DNA of 64,000 bases from Lathyrus oleraceus. Its lineage: Eukaryota > Streptophyta > Magnoliopsida > Fabales > Fabaceae. Every line of letters starts with the position of its first letter. Position 1 is the first letter of the stretch. The translations under genes and the position numbers were made by a program. The stretch is from assembly GCF_024323335.1 (NCBI RefSeq), contig NC_066585.1, positions 345,407,846 to 345,471,845 of the forward strand. Direction: 5' to 3'. Shown here in pieces: positions 32,533 to 43,629 of the stretch. The notes below the pieces were generated by a model. The model made no database searches. It saw only the letters and a list, made by a program, of their open reading frames with translations, and was not told the DNA's origin.

Positions 32533-34350
32533 CTAATGTGGATGACCGGGATCACCTAACCGACCTCTAGTCCCACATCCCCTAGCTACCCGAACTCGTG
32601 GCCCTAACCCACGTTGATGATTCACTCCAGGTGTTTGAGTATCTGAGGGCCTAGGAACATCACCATCAACTATAGGAGATTGCCTTAGATAGTTAAACAA
32701 ATCAGTGTAGTCTTGTGTATGCATCGAAGGGGTAACGCCATAGTTGAGTTCATGATCCATGCTATAGTAGTTGAGTTGTGTTTGAGTTGTTGGAGGGCGA
32801 CCGAGACGATTGAAGGGAGACATTGGTGTGAATGATGTGTCGAGGAAAGGTTGAATGGTAGCCATATGGTTATTGAAGGTTTTGATTTTGAGATGTTTGG
32901 GCTTCTTGGCTATAGTAGAAGGAGGGACGGTTGATGTTAAATGATCGTTGAGTGTTTTGGCTAAGGCGACTATGATAGGGTGATGTGTTGGGTCCAAAGC
33001 GATGTTGGATGTCTTGATGATGATCAAGTTGTTGGTGGTGGTACATGATATGCTCTTGGTATTGTGGTTGGGCGTTTGGCATGTTAGGATTGTAGGTTTA
33101 TGTGTTTGTGGATCGGAAACTTTGATAGATTATCGGTTGTGAGTAACAGGTCTGGCAATGTTGTTAGGGGTTAGATGTTTAGCCTTCTGGTGTGTAAGTT
33201 TCCTGGCGTGGATCGTATAGGTACATATCCTCGCTGATGAACTCAAATCCAACAGATCTGTACCAAGCCATATAATTACGACTTGGTTTTTCTTCAGTTG
33301 GCATCACATCGTCAGTTAAGTCATGATCATGGCGGTGCTTCCATTTGCGACACTCAGATCTAGCGAAGTTTTTCCATGGATTAAAGTTCCATTGGTCGTT
33401 AACTTTGCGTAAATGTCATTCTCCTAGGTTTTCCAGGGGATCTGGGATGTGTTGAAGCATACCGAACTACAATTTAACACGATCACTATTGTGCATCTCC
33501 ATAGTGGTGAATCTTATGATCGGTGTGCATGCAGTCCAAACGGTTGCGTCTTGTTCGTTGACTTCATGGTCATGATCCAAATTTAGATATGGACGCCAAA
33601 TGAACTGAAATGTGAATATATGTTAGATTATAAATTTGGTAGAAGAAATTAACAAATTATTACAAAATAATTAGGTTAATCGCCATACATCTGTCGATCG
33701 AAGGTGATCCAAGAGATTGCGATACTGGGTAATACAGTGTCTAGGATATCTGTTGTAACTCATACCACGTGCCGACCATATGCACCATAAAGGTAAAAAT
33801 ATTATTTAGAGATAATAATCGGTAAAGTAAGTAAATATAGTCCATTTTTAAGAACTTACTTTTGTGCATACGGGAATGTGAAAGGGTTGTTGTTAACGGG
33901 CACTAGGAACGGTAGTCTGGACCAACCCTATTCTTGGAGCAAAACAGCACATCCAAAAAAGGTAGATGTGTCTTTGTGTGAATTTTTACACAAAGATCTA
34001 TAAAGATAATCCAAACAAGTGGATCCCCACCTGTAACTTCCTATTTTATCTACATGTCTTAGTAAAGGTAAATACATAACATGCATACTAGAACCACTAC
34101 CTTCGAGAAATAAAAATGAACCAATTAAAAGAATAATGTAACACCTAGTTTTTATTATTCGAGCCTCTTCAATAGAATTCTCATCTAACTGTAAGATATT
34201 ATAATATGCCTTAAGGCGTGAAAGGAGTATACCTTGATCTCTCGAGTTATCATCTAACAAATCAACATCCAAGAGGTCCACGCAAATTGAATTCACATAG
34301 TTGGTTTTACCATTTACCGCCTTAACTTCGATAGGCAGTCCCAATAACAT
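32533..34350 (-). pseudogene. plant mobile domain (PMD) gene, decayed copy in MULE-1
   Basis: Minus-strand frames 34350-33928 and 33027-32533, with the decayed sequence between them, correspond to exons 2-4 of the PMD gene in MULE-2. LLGLPIEVKAVNGKTNY and CYIILLIGSFLF are PMD-type motifs, and the C-terminus ends in the same Arg/Gly-rich stretch (RGLGPRVRVARGCG). Stops and frameshifts break it, for example after VLLQE at 33928. The first exon and the start of exon 2 are missing because a deletion fuses it head-to-head with the transposase at about 34350-34360. PMD proteins are otherwise known as MAIN-like nuclear proteins and as transposon passengers. Confidence 0.75.
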
Positions 34351-34360
34351 GTTGCACAAA

Positions 34361-35963
34361 AAGAGAAGCGACTCTTGGGAGATAGCTTCTATAGACCCAC
34401 CTCACAGTTGCATTGCAACTAATGTTGAACAAGATCACCGTAAATTAAGCGCTGCATTGATATGTCAAGACATTTTGCCGATTATTAACAAAGACCCATC
34501 AGTGAATGTGAGTATAATAATATCTCATATCGTCACAAGGTATATTTATACTCCATCTTACAAGAAAGCGTGGGTTGCAAGGATAAAGGTTGTTGAACAG
34601 GTATTCGGCAACTGGGAGGATTCATACAAAGAATCGCCACGGTTTTTATGGGCCTTAAAAACATATGTATTAGGAACTGTTGCAATTATGGAGACATTGC
34701 CAACATTTACGCCAGACGGAACCTGTGTTGCTGGAAATAGAATCTTTCACCGCCTCTTTTGGACGTTTGAACCGTGCATCAAAGGCTTTTCATTCTGCAA
34801 ACCTATTATTCAAATTGATGGAACATGGTTATACGGAAAATACAAGGGTACTTTGCATATGTCTGTTGCACAAGACAATAACAACAATGTATTTCCCATT
34901 GCCTTTTCTCTGGTTCAAGGTGAAACCGCTGGTGGTTGGGGTTTCTTTCTTCGACATCTCAGAACACATGTCGCCCCACAAGTCAATCTCTGTTTGATTT
35001 CAGATAGACATGCTTCCATTGAGAGTGCTTACAATAACCATGATAACGGATGTCATGATCCTCCTTCTACCCATGTCTATAGCATTAGACATATTGCACA
35101 AAACTTCATGCGTGCAATCAAAGATAAGAACCTTCACAAAAAGTGGTGAATGTTGGGTATGCTCTAACTCAGCCGTCATTTCAATATTACTGTGATGAAA
35201 TTAGATTGTCTAATGCAGATGTAGGAAGATGGGTGGATAACATACCAGTAGAGCAGTGGAGAGGGGCATTTGATGGAGGTTGTCAATGGGGTCACATGAC
35301 AACAAACCTTGTGGAATGCATGCATGGTGTATTCAAAGGCATTAGAAATCTACCAATAACCGCTTTGGTCAGAACAATCTATTATAGGTTGACTTCTACC
35401 TTTGCAACCAGAGGTGAAAGATGGAGTGTAGTGTTAATGTCGGGTCAAATATCCAGTGAATGTTGTATGAAAGTGATGAAAGAGGAAAGTATCAAAGCTA
35501 GCACACACGCGGTTACAGTCTTTGACCGTCATAGGAAAATTTCAGTGTACATGAAACAATGGACCACAATGAGGGGATGCCAAATTTATCCTATGTTGTC
35601 AAACTAAATAGAAGTTGGTGCGATTGTGGAAAGTTCCAGGCCTTCCGTATTCCTTGCTCCCATGTCATTGCGACATGCTCACATACTCTCCAGGATGCTT
35701 ACAACCATCTATCTGATGTTTACAAGACCATTACTGTCACGAATGTGTATAACAAAAGCTTCTCAATGCTACCAATGGAGGAATACTGACCTCCATATGA
35801 AGTTGACATAGTTTGGCACAACGATGAGATGCAAATAAAGAAAAAAGGACGTCCAAACAGCACATGTATTAGAATAGAAATGGATATGACTGATAAAATG
35901 ATAAGACTATGTAGTATCTTTCGTCAAACAGGACACAATAAGAACAATTGTCCCAATCTATGA
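34361..35963 (+). pseudogene. MULE transposase, N-terminally deleted, in MULE-1
   Basis: The homologous part starts at SDSWEIASIDPPHSC. It contains the MULE catalytic domain (IQIDGTWLYGKYKG with the first acidic residue, later LISDRHASIE), then the zinc-binding SWIM motif WCDCGKFQAFRIPCSH with its C-x-C...C-x-H ligands intact. A C-terminal zinc knuckle is damaged (CSIFRQTGHNKNNC, second Cys lost). Two one-base deletions relative to MULE-2, at about 35140 and 35525, and a TGA at 35787 break the frame. The N-terminal PB1-like and MuDR domains are deleted. It would excise and transfer DNA ends in a working element; this copy cannot. Confidence 0.8.
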
Positions 35964-36099
35964 GCAATATCTACATCATAAGAAAGTATCTCCTTTTAAT
36001 TTTTGTAACCTTAGATTTTTATATATCATTATCTTTTTGTTACAACAAGGTTAACAACAAACATCACTACAACATAAGCCAACTTAAAACAAAACATTT

Positions 36100-36368
36100 C
36101 TAACTGATTACAACAATCAAATTGATGTCATCTCGTCCAAACATCATTTCCCTAGCATCCTTATCAGTTTTGACTTGCACTCAACCAAATATACTATCGA
36201 GACTCTCAATACTTCTAATTTTTCCCCTTCTGGTATTTTTCCATCTAACCAACGAACCAACTCCCTCTTCAGTTGATCGAAACTACATATGTTCCAAAAG
36301 AGCATCAACATCGGAGGTTTGTCTCTCGAATAAGTCACTTTTCCATAGCGGCGACGAACACCAAACAT
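36100..36368 (-). pseudogene. small third gene of MULE-1 (about 89 codons), frameshifted
   Basis: The minus strand from the ATG at 36368 encodes MFGVRRRYGKVTYSRDKPPM and then FWNICSFDQLKRELVRWLDG. A shift of one base near 36240 is needed to continue into DSIF...KTDKDAREMMFGRDDINL, the part also present in MULE-2. A TGA interrupts this second half (after DSIFG). It lies convergent to the transposase gene and starts about 50 bases downstream of a TATA box (36420-36427). I do not recognise a domain; conservation with 43242-43510 is the evidence that it is a gene. The longer plus-strand frame at 36122-36556 is its antisense shadow. Confidence 0.55.
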
Positions 36369-36419
36369 GTTTGCAATATGATGAAATGATATGTGGAAAA
36401 ATGATTCACACAACACCTC

Positions 36420-36427
36420 TATTTATA
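36420..36427 (-). promoter_or_regulatory. TATA box for MULE-1 third gene
   Basis: TATAAATA on the minus strand at the inner edge of the TIR, at the same spacing from the ATG as in MULE-2. Confidence 0.55.
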
Positions 36428-36429
36428 AC

Positions 36430-36699
36430 ACAAAAAATTGCACATTACACTGAGGCGCCAGACCAATTGGCGCTTCCTCTTCCAAATAACACATGGGTGC
36501 CAATTGGATTGGCAGCACCATGTGTTGTAGCCAATCCAATTGGCGCCTCCACTTAATGTTTAAGGGTAGACGCAAATTGGTCTGGCGCATATGACCTACA
36601 TATTTATTTTTTGAAACTGGGGTAGTTTGGGAATTATTTTGAAAACAAGGTTATTTTGAGATTTTTTTTGAAAAATTGGGGTAGTTCTGTAAAAATTTC
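36430..36699. repeat. right terminal inverted repeat of MULE-1
   Basis: It contains repeated GGCGCCAATTGG-type words, including an imperfect hairpin (GTGCCAATTGGATTGGCAGC, then GTAGCCAATCCAATTGGCGC). It ends with GGGGTAGTTCTGTAAAAATT, like the outer part of the MULE-2 TIRs. Confidence 0.6.
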
Positions 36700-36879
36700 C
36701 GATTTATAATGAAAATTTATTTCTTTTTTTCTTGTCAATATTGCAAGAATTGATTTTAAAATTGTGAATGGAGATGGGGTGAGTAGTGTAATTGTTAGTA
36801 AACAACATTACGAGACATTGAAATTTTTTAAGATACAATTATAATTATTAATTCATTTCTTGTGTTTAAATATAATAAA

Positions 36880-37535
36880 TTTAATGTAAATATATGTATC
36901 TTACCGTCAATTTCTTTTAATAGACAAAAATTCACAATATGTCAATTTCGGACAACCACAACGTATTTGCGAATTTTGTGGTGTGATGATGTGGTACGAA
37001 GAAAGATTTCAAAATCATTAAAATCCTTCAAGACCAAAGTTCTCTATGTGAGGTATTCAAGGGGAAATTGTTATTGCTCCATACCTTCGTCTACCTCTGC
37101 ATGTGCATGATTTATTTCACATCAATGGGAGGTAAAATTGACAAGTCCATAAATAATGGTAATACTCTTCCGATATGTTTGTGATGAATGGTGAAAACTA
37201 TCACCATATTGGAAGTTGCTTCCCCTCCCAAGAAAACAACCAAAGTTTGCTCAGATGTCTAGATATGATATTGATAATGAGATCAGTAAGAAGATGACAT
37301 CAGTTAGGTATTTATTTATTTAAACTGTTGATTTTATTTATTAAATAATTTTTTTTCATTTTAATTAGTATAGAGATATTATTATTGATTTTTTTCTCTA
37401 TAGGATGGTAGATGATGACTCTTTTGTGAATGTGGCATTTTTGTGTGACATTAAGGAGATTCTTGATATTTACAATTCATAAGTACAGAGATGTCATACA
37501 ATTTAGAACAGATTAATTGAAAACCATGTTAACAA
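36880..37535 (+). pseudogene. Helitron helicase-like N-terminal remnant, part 1
   Basis: Broken plus-strand frames give QPQRICEFCGVMMWYEERF (about 36950-37005), then GGKIDKSINN, NGENYHHIGS (about 37190) and KFAQMSRYDIDNEISKKM (about 37245-37300). These are the ordered motifs of the N-terminal region of Helitron replication proteins (Helitron_like_N). Stops and frameshifts are frequent. The copia element at 37536 interrupts it, and part 2 continues after 42242. Confidence 0.65.
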
Positions 37536-37777
37536 TGATGACTTGCTAAACAAATTAGCTTAGCTAATGTATGTTAGCAATGTTACTAGCTAAGCAAGTA
37601 AATCAGTACCCAAGTTAGTTAGAAATTTAGTTTATAATTTAGTTTTTCTATTACAACTGATGTGACTAACTTGTCCTCTTATTGATACTTATATAAAGGC
37701 ATAGCTTGTATCCAATATTTGATCAATGAAGATATGAGTTCATTCTTTCTCTTTTATGAATTTCAATTCTTCTAATA
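37536..37777 (+). repeat. 5' LTR of nested copia element
   Basis: It is 242 bp and contains a TATATAAAGGC promoter-like word at about 37690. It is collinear with 42029-42242, which lacks about 28 bases. Confidence 0.75.
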
Positions 37778-37790
37778 TGGTACCATAGAG
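37778..37790 (+). other. primer-binding site of nested copia element
   Basis: TGGTACCATAGAG differs slightly from the initiator tRNA-Met complement TGGTATCAGAGC. Confidence 0.6.
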
Positions 37791-37829
37791 CCTTCAGATC
37801 CAACTTTTATTCCTCCTTGTGCAAGAGTA

Positions 37830-40800
37830 ATGGCGAGGAACAACAAAAATAATGGTGGATATCAGGGGTGCAGATGTGACACTCAGTCTTTACTACATTC
37901 ATCCATCTGAGAACCAACCATTGTGTGTGTGACACCACAAATGGAAGGAGAATCCAACTTCCATGGATGGGCAAAATGAATGTAGCAAGTTCATGCCATC
38001 AAGAACAAATTTAAGTTTGTAGATGGCTCAATTCATGTTCCACCAAAAACGATCTCAACTACATTGTGTGTGAAAGGTAAAACAATCTGGTCCCTTCATG
38101 GATAATCAATTCCATGAAACCCCAAATTTCCGAAAGTGTGCTTTACATCGAACACGTGGTGGACGTTTAGAATGATCTTAAAGAATGTTACTTACAAGGT
38201 GATAAAGTTCATATTGCTGCTTTATATCAAGATATTTCGAACTTCAAACAAGGATAACTGAAAGTTTCAGAAAAAATTACTAAAATGCACGCTGTGCAGG
38301 AAGAACTTGAGCAGTTCAGGCCCATGCCTCAGTGCACATGCCCTATTGCTTATGCCTGTGTAGCTATGCGCAATGCAAGAAGATACAAGAAAGATGACCA
38401 AATCATTCAATTTATTATGGGATTAAATGAACAATGTCAAAGTGTCAAATCTCAAATTTTGTTAATACCAACCATCAATAAAATTCTACAATCATTCTGC
38501 AAGAAGAGAGACAACAAGGATACATAACTAGTGTCGTGCTGATATGAAGGAGTATGATGCAGAGGCACTCGTTAATGTAGTGGAAAGCACTGGAGCCAAT
38601 CGAATTTTTGGAAGGGGAAGATGATATAATCAAGCAGAAAGGGGAAGAGGTGGCTTCTTCAAGGACAACGTATGCATACATTATAGAATAATGGAAACAA
38701 TATGGATGTATGCTATAGGAACATGGATATCCTCCCAGTTGGGGAGAAGGAATAGAAAATGTCTTTGCTAACAATGTTGGAACTGAGTTTCAAGAGGTTA
38801 ATGTTGAAATGAGATGAAGGGCATTGATGAAGGGAACATGTCCCCCACTCAGGAAAAATACAAAGGGTTGATAGCTCTTCTTAAAAATAATAGAATTGAT
38901 GGTGGGAAACATGCATTCAACATGGTGAGAGGTGAAAGCAGCAGATGTTATTCTGCAAGAGTATTAGGTAACTGTTCTAATTATGAACCCAAATCCAAAG
39001 ATAATGATTATAGTTGGATTTGAGATACATGAGCAACAAATCATATATGCAATTCGATTAATTGGTTTATGTCGTATAGACAAGTAGTTCCACCTATAAA
39101 TGTTGGCTTGCCTGATAAGGCAAACATTCAAGCACACATGATTGGAAAAGTGAAAATACATGATAAGTTGGTCATAGATAAAATGTTATATCTGCCTGAT
39201 TTTAATGTGAATCTTATATAAGTATCAAGATTGTTTAAGGATCATAATTTTATGATAGTGTTCGAAGATGACTCATGCATTATGCAGGAAAGAAGAACTA
39301 TAAGGAAGATTGTCTTGGCTAAGAAATTTGATGGTTTATACTACTTGAAGTCTAGCCAGGTAAACCTAAATGCTAGTGTTCATGCTATTGACAATGATCC
39401 TAATAGGTTATGGAATTTGAGGTTAGGACACTTATATCATGATAGAACTAGAGTTTTGAATAAAAGGTACAATTACATTCCTGTTTTGGCCAAAGCATCA
39501 TGTGATGTGTGTCATACGGCTAAACAAAAGAGGCTACCTTATGCTTTAAGAAATTCTAATGCAAAATATGTTTTTTTATACATGTTGACATATGGGGTCT
39601 CTTCTCTACAACATTTATTCATTGTTTTAGGGTTTTTTTTTAACTATACTTGATGATCATAGTAGTTACCATTGGGTGATCTTAATCAAAACTAAAGGAG
39701 AAGTTCCTTATTGTCTAAAAGGATTCATTAATATGGTTAAGACTCAATTTGAGAGGAATGTAAAATTTATCAGAAGTGATAATGGACGATAATTTTTACT
39801 AAAAGCCTTTTATGAAGAACATGGTATTCTCCACCAGAGAAGTTGTGTGAGCACACCACAACAAAATTCCAGAGTTAAAAGAAGACACCAGGACAGACTG
39901 AACATCAGCAGAGCTTTGATGTTTCAGTCCAACCTTCCCAAGGTCTATTTGTCGTTTATTGTTCAACATGCAGTATTTTTTATCAATAGAATGCCTACCA
40001 AACTTTTAATGAAAGGTCCTCATATGAAGTGCTTTTTGGTGAGGCACCTGATCTCAACTTGATCAAGACATTTGGTTGTCTATGCTACCCATCCAATGTT
40101 CAGCCTCAAAAGATAAACTTTGATCCCATAGCAAATAAGTCAGTTATCCCTGGATTCAAACAAGGTATGAAAGGTTATATCACCTTATATTTTCACAACA
40201 AATCTATCTCAGTTTCTAGAAATGTGTAATTCTATTAACTTGGGTTTCCTTACATAAGTAATATTAACACCCACACACATGAACCATTAGACCACACATA
40301 ACCCATAAATTCCAAATCACCCATTGAACCACAAATGAAATGATCCTATTACAAATGATGATACACCTACCATTGAGATGAGCAATGAAAATGATTGCTC
40401 TAACCTTGCTTGTAGTACTGCCCAAATCCCTTCTCAAGTTAATGGCCAACCTAAACATTAACCTATAAGACAATCTACTTGAATCCGTTCTAAACCTACC
40501 TATCTCAGTGACTATGTTTGCTATTCCACCACAAAACCTCTCTACCCAATTACTTAACAAATCAACTACATAAACCTTTACCCTTCACATCTTACATACA
40601 CTCTAGCCATCAACAAGGATCGTGAAACATCCTCATATACCTCTGCCAACAAAGATCCTAAGTAGATGAATGTTGTGAAGGAAGATATTGATGCTCTCCA
40701 TGCTAATAAAACTTGGGAATACACTTAACTTCCCCGTGGAGCAACACCTTTAGGCAGAAAATGGGTGCTCAAAATCAAAATACCCGAAGATCGATCAATT

Positions 40801-42031
40801 GAAAGATACAAAGCTATACTCGTGGCTCAAGGTTTCACACAAAGTGAATGGCTACACTAATTTGAAACTTTCTCTCCAGTGGCAAAAATAGCTACATTCA
40901 GGATTCTTCTTAATTTAGTTTTAATCAAGGGATGTCATATTCATCAACTTGATGTCAATAAGGCATTCCTACATGGAGATCTTAATGATATTGTGTACAT
41001 GGAAGTCCCACAAGGAGTTACCTCTCCTGAACCAGACCAAGTCTACAGACTTAGAAAATCACTATATGGCATACTACTAGCTAGACCTGGCCTAATAGAA
41101 TTTAATTCTCTCAAAGATGAAATTCCGCCTTCTACATCAAGAACTAAGGAGAAAAGAAATTCTTCCTAGGATTGGAAGTTGCACAATCTTCAAAAGATGT
41201 ATCTATCTGCCAAGGAAAGTACTTTTTAAGCTACTTAAAACTTCAAGCAAAAGTAACTACAAGCCTGCTAGTACTCCACTAGATCCATCTATCTAACTCA
41301 GCAATGATGATAGTCCTTTTCTAACTAATGTGGGAGCCTATATAAGGCTTGTAGGTCAGTTGATATACCTCACCACTTCCAGGTATGACATATCTCATGC
41401 AACTCAACAACTACGTCAATATATGTCTTCTACTATGGAAAATCATCATACAGTTGAACCGAGAGTATTGAGATACTTGAAGAATGCACCTGGTTGTGGT
41501 CTACTATTTCCTAGAAATTATGCTATATAATTGCAGGGATTTAGTGATGCTAACTGGGGTGGTTGTTTGGATACACGAATATCTATCTTAGGATATTGCT
41601 TCTTTCATAGTCACTCTCTAGTTTCTGGAAATCTAAGAAGTAAAGCAATGTATCATGTTTATCAATTGAAGTTGAATACATCTCTTGCAACGGCAACCAG
41701 GAAACTGCAATGGCTTACATTTCTGCTGCAAGATTTAGGTCAATCATGCATTAGACAATTTGTGCTTTATTGTGACAACCAAAGTGTTATGCATATAGTT
41801 ACGGATCTCGTATTTCATGAAAGAGAAAAACACCTTGACATTGATTGTCACATTGTTAGATTGAAGGTTCAAGAAGGACTTATGAGGCTTCTCCCAATTG
41901 AATCAAGCTCTCAAGTTGCTTTTATTTTTAACAAAGTTTCCCATCATCGATATTTTCATGCCTTAGTTGTCAAGCTTGGACTTGTGGATATCTTCCACCC
42001 TCCAACTTGTAGGGGTAACAAGAGAGAATGA
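37830..42031 (+). pseudogene. copia gag-pol, multiple stops and deletions
   Basis: Gag words (FIMGLNEQCQSVKSQILL) are at about 38415. The protease site is decayed near 39015. GAG-pre-integrase (LWNLRLGHLY, then CDVCHTAKQKRLPY) is at 39400-39550, followed by broken integrase. RT blocks are at 40670-41090 (KWVLKIKIP, then HQLDVNKAFLHGDL and YRLRKSLYGI). RNase H is at 41530-42031 (GFSDANWGGCLDTR, later LYCDNQSVMHI). The segment that should carry the RT catalytic YVDD is deleted at about 41095, and many stops and shifts occur, so no product is expected. Confidence 0.85.
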
Positions 42032-42242
42032 TGACTTGATGAATAAGTCAACTTAGTTAGATGCATGTTAGCAAGTAAACCAATCCCTAAGTTAGTTTGA
42101 AGTTTAGTTTCTCTATTACAACGGATGTAACAAACTTTTCCTCTTGCTGATACTTCTATAAAAGTAGAGCTTGTATCCATTATTTGATCAATGAAGATAT
42201 GAGTTCATTCACCCTCTTTTACACATTTCAATTCTACTAATA
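42029..42242 (+). repeat. 3' LTR of nested copia element
   Basis: It is 214 bp and preceded by the purine tract AAGAGAGAA. Confidence 0.75.
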
Positions 42243-42530
42243 CATGTTGCAACAATTAAATTAAGAATCTTAGGCAAGAGAAGACGTGATGGTAAGCGAT
42301 ACATTTTACCCACTACATAAGAGGTTGCAGCATTAGTAGTTGGTGATTTTGATTCATCTGATTGTGATCGAGATATTATTGTTGAAGAATAATTCAGTAT
42401 ATTGAAGCGTATATCTGTATTTGAGCCATCCTACTTCCCATTACAGTATTTGTTGCTATTTCCTATAAGAGAAGACATGTTTTTACAAGACGCTGAGTTC
42501 GATGATAAAGCTATGAAATCAAAAACTAAA
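42243..42530 (+). pseudogene. Helitron helicase-like remnant, part 2
   Basis: The frame reads RRRDGKRYILPTT, stop, EVAALVVGDFDSSDCDRDII, and later FEPSYFPLQYLLLFPIRED, matching the next block of Helitron replication proteins downstream of part 1. Two stops are visible. Confidence 0.65.
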
Positions 42531-42919
42531 TTCTTTGGAGCTTTTATTAACTAAGATTTAAGTTTTTACCTCCTTTCAAGCTAAATTGAAGGAATCATAT
42601 TTGTATCGAATTTGCTAACATAAGGAATTTGAGAAAATTTTGTCTTGAAAATGACTCAATGTTTGTCATTCATGCATTTTCTAATTCAATATTATCCCTT
42701 AACATCTTTTAATTAAATGGACGAATACTTTACACATTATATGTTTATTTAGATTCAAGATAACTTACATTTTCATATAGGAAAATACATTAGTCAATGC
42801 AGGTTATTTTTTGATTATTATACTTTATGGAATTTACTTTCTATTTGTGCTTTTGAAAAAAAATTAGGGATATATTTAGCATGTCCAACTAACATTTTTA
42901 CTACCTGTTTGATAGATTA
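42531..42919. other. gene-free AT-rich interval
   Basis: Nothing recognisable beyond a possible continuation of the Helitron relic. Confidence 0.4.
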
Positions 42920-42928
42920 GATTTTATA
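42920..42928. repeat. 9-bp target-site duplication GATTTTATA, left
   Basis: Identical to 49237-49245. Nine bases is the signature size of Mutator-like elements. Confidence 0.9.
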
Positions 42929-43182
42929 GAAATTTTTACAAATATAACCCACTTTTTCAAGGAAATTCCCAAAATACCCCTTGTTTAAAAAAAATCTCAA
43001 ACTACCTCACTTTTAGGAGGAGTCGCCAATTGAATTGGAGACTCCTCTTAAAAATTGAATGGAGGCGCCAATTGGATTGGCTAGGGCACCTGCCCTAGCC
43101 AATCCAATTGGCACCCCTGTGTAGGGCTTAAGAGGAGGCACCAATTCAATTGAAGACTCCTCCTAAAATGCTATTTTTGTGT
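42929..43182 (+). repeat. left TIR of MULE-2, with nested hairpins
   Basis: Inverted match to 48988-49236. Inside are three consecutive palindromes. The longest pairs CCAATTGGATTGGCTAGGGC with GCCCTAGCCAATCCAATTGG around 43068-43112. The outer two pair AGGAGGAGT with ACTCCTCCT-like arms around CCAATT cores. Confidence 0.9.
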
Positions 43183-43190
43183 TATAAATA
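43183..43190 (+). promoter_or_regulatory. TATA box for MULE-2 third gene
   Basis: TATAAATA at the inner edge of the left TIR, 52 bases upstream of the ATG at 43242. Confidence 0.6.
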
Positions 43191-43241
43191 GATGCGTTGT
43201 GTGAGTAATTGTTCCACATCTCATACAATCATTTGGTAATC

Positions 43242-43510
43242 ATGTTTAGTGTTCTTCGCCGATACGGTAAGGTGATTCATGCGAGAGACAAACCTCAGAT
43301 GCTGATGCTGTTCTGGAACATCACTACGTTCGATCAACTGAAGAGGGAGCTAGTTCGTTGGTTAGATGGGAAAATACCAGTAGGGGAAAAATTAGAAGTA
43401 TTGAGAGACTTGACAGTATCTTTGGTTGGGTGCGAATGAAGACTGATAAAGATGCTAGGGAAATGATGTTCGGTCGAGACGACATCAATTTGATTGTTGT
43501 AATCAATTAG
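43242..43510 (+). pseudogene. small third gene of MULE-2 (about 89 codons), one-base frameshift
   Basis: The ATG at 43242 opens MFSVLRRYGKVIHARDKPQM and continues through FWNITTFDQLKRELVRWLDG. Near an A5 run (about 43388) the meaningful frame moves by one base into ERLDSIFGWVRMKTDKDARE and MMFGRDDINLIVVIN, ending at TAG 43508-43510. The same halves, the same total length (269 bases) and the same frame discontinuity are seen in MULE-1. No known domain is recognised; the sequence is mixed basic/acidic and soluble. It is convergent with the transposase. A shared slip, a fixed deletion or a missed intron could explain the frame change. Confidence 0.55.
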
Positions 43511-43629
43511 AAATATTTTTGTTTTCAGATAGCTTATTTTGTACTGATGTTTGTTGCGAACCTCGTTGTAAAAAAAACTTAATGATATATAATGATTGAA
43601 GGTTACAGAAATACAATGTTACAAAAAGC

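Larger units (their letters stand above)
32393..36699. mobile_element. MULE-1, decayed Mutator-like element with plant mobile domain gene
   Basis: Its gene set is the same as in MULE-2 (42929-49236): a plant-mobile-domain gene, a MULE transposase and a small third frame, in the same relative arrangement but reversed. The right TIR (about 36430-36699) ends in sequence like the MULE-2 terminus (GTAAAAATTTC). At the left only the inner TIR part remains (32393-32450, AGGTGCCAGACCAATTGACG on the minus strand, compare AGGCGCCAGACCAATTGGCG at 36452), so the outer ~200 bases were lost. No 9-bp TSD is recognisable. Confidence 0.75.
37536..42242 (+). mobile_element. decayed Ty1/copia element nested in the Helitron remnant
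   Basis: Short LTRs lie at 37536-37777 and 42029-42242; both start TGATGACTTG and end CTAATA. A primer-binding-like TGGTACCATAGAG (37778) and a purine tract AAGAGAGAA (42020-42028) sit beside the LTRs as expected. Coding order is gag, protease, integrase, RT, RNase H. The left flank is AACAA, but the bases directly after the 3' LTR do not repeat it, so the TSD is not confirmed. Confidence 0.8.

Noticed and set aside
34301..34360. N-terminus of the long plus-strand frame starting at 34301
   Set aside because: The first residues are antisense of the PMD gene; transposase homology starts only at about 34361.
36122..36556. 144-codon plus-strand frame
   Set aside because: It is the antisense shadow of the MULE-1 third gene and TIR; the minus-strand reading is the one conserved with MULE-2.
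37531..37535. AACAA as target duplication of the nested copia element
   Set aside because: AACAA occurs again only about 8 bases beyond the inferred 3' LTR end (42251), so a direct TSD is not demonstrated.
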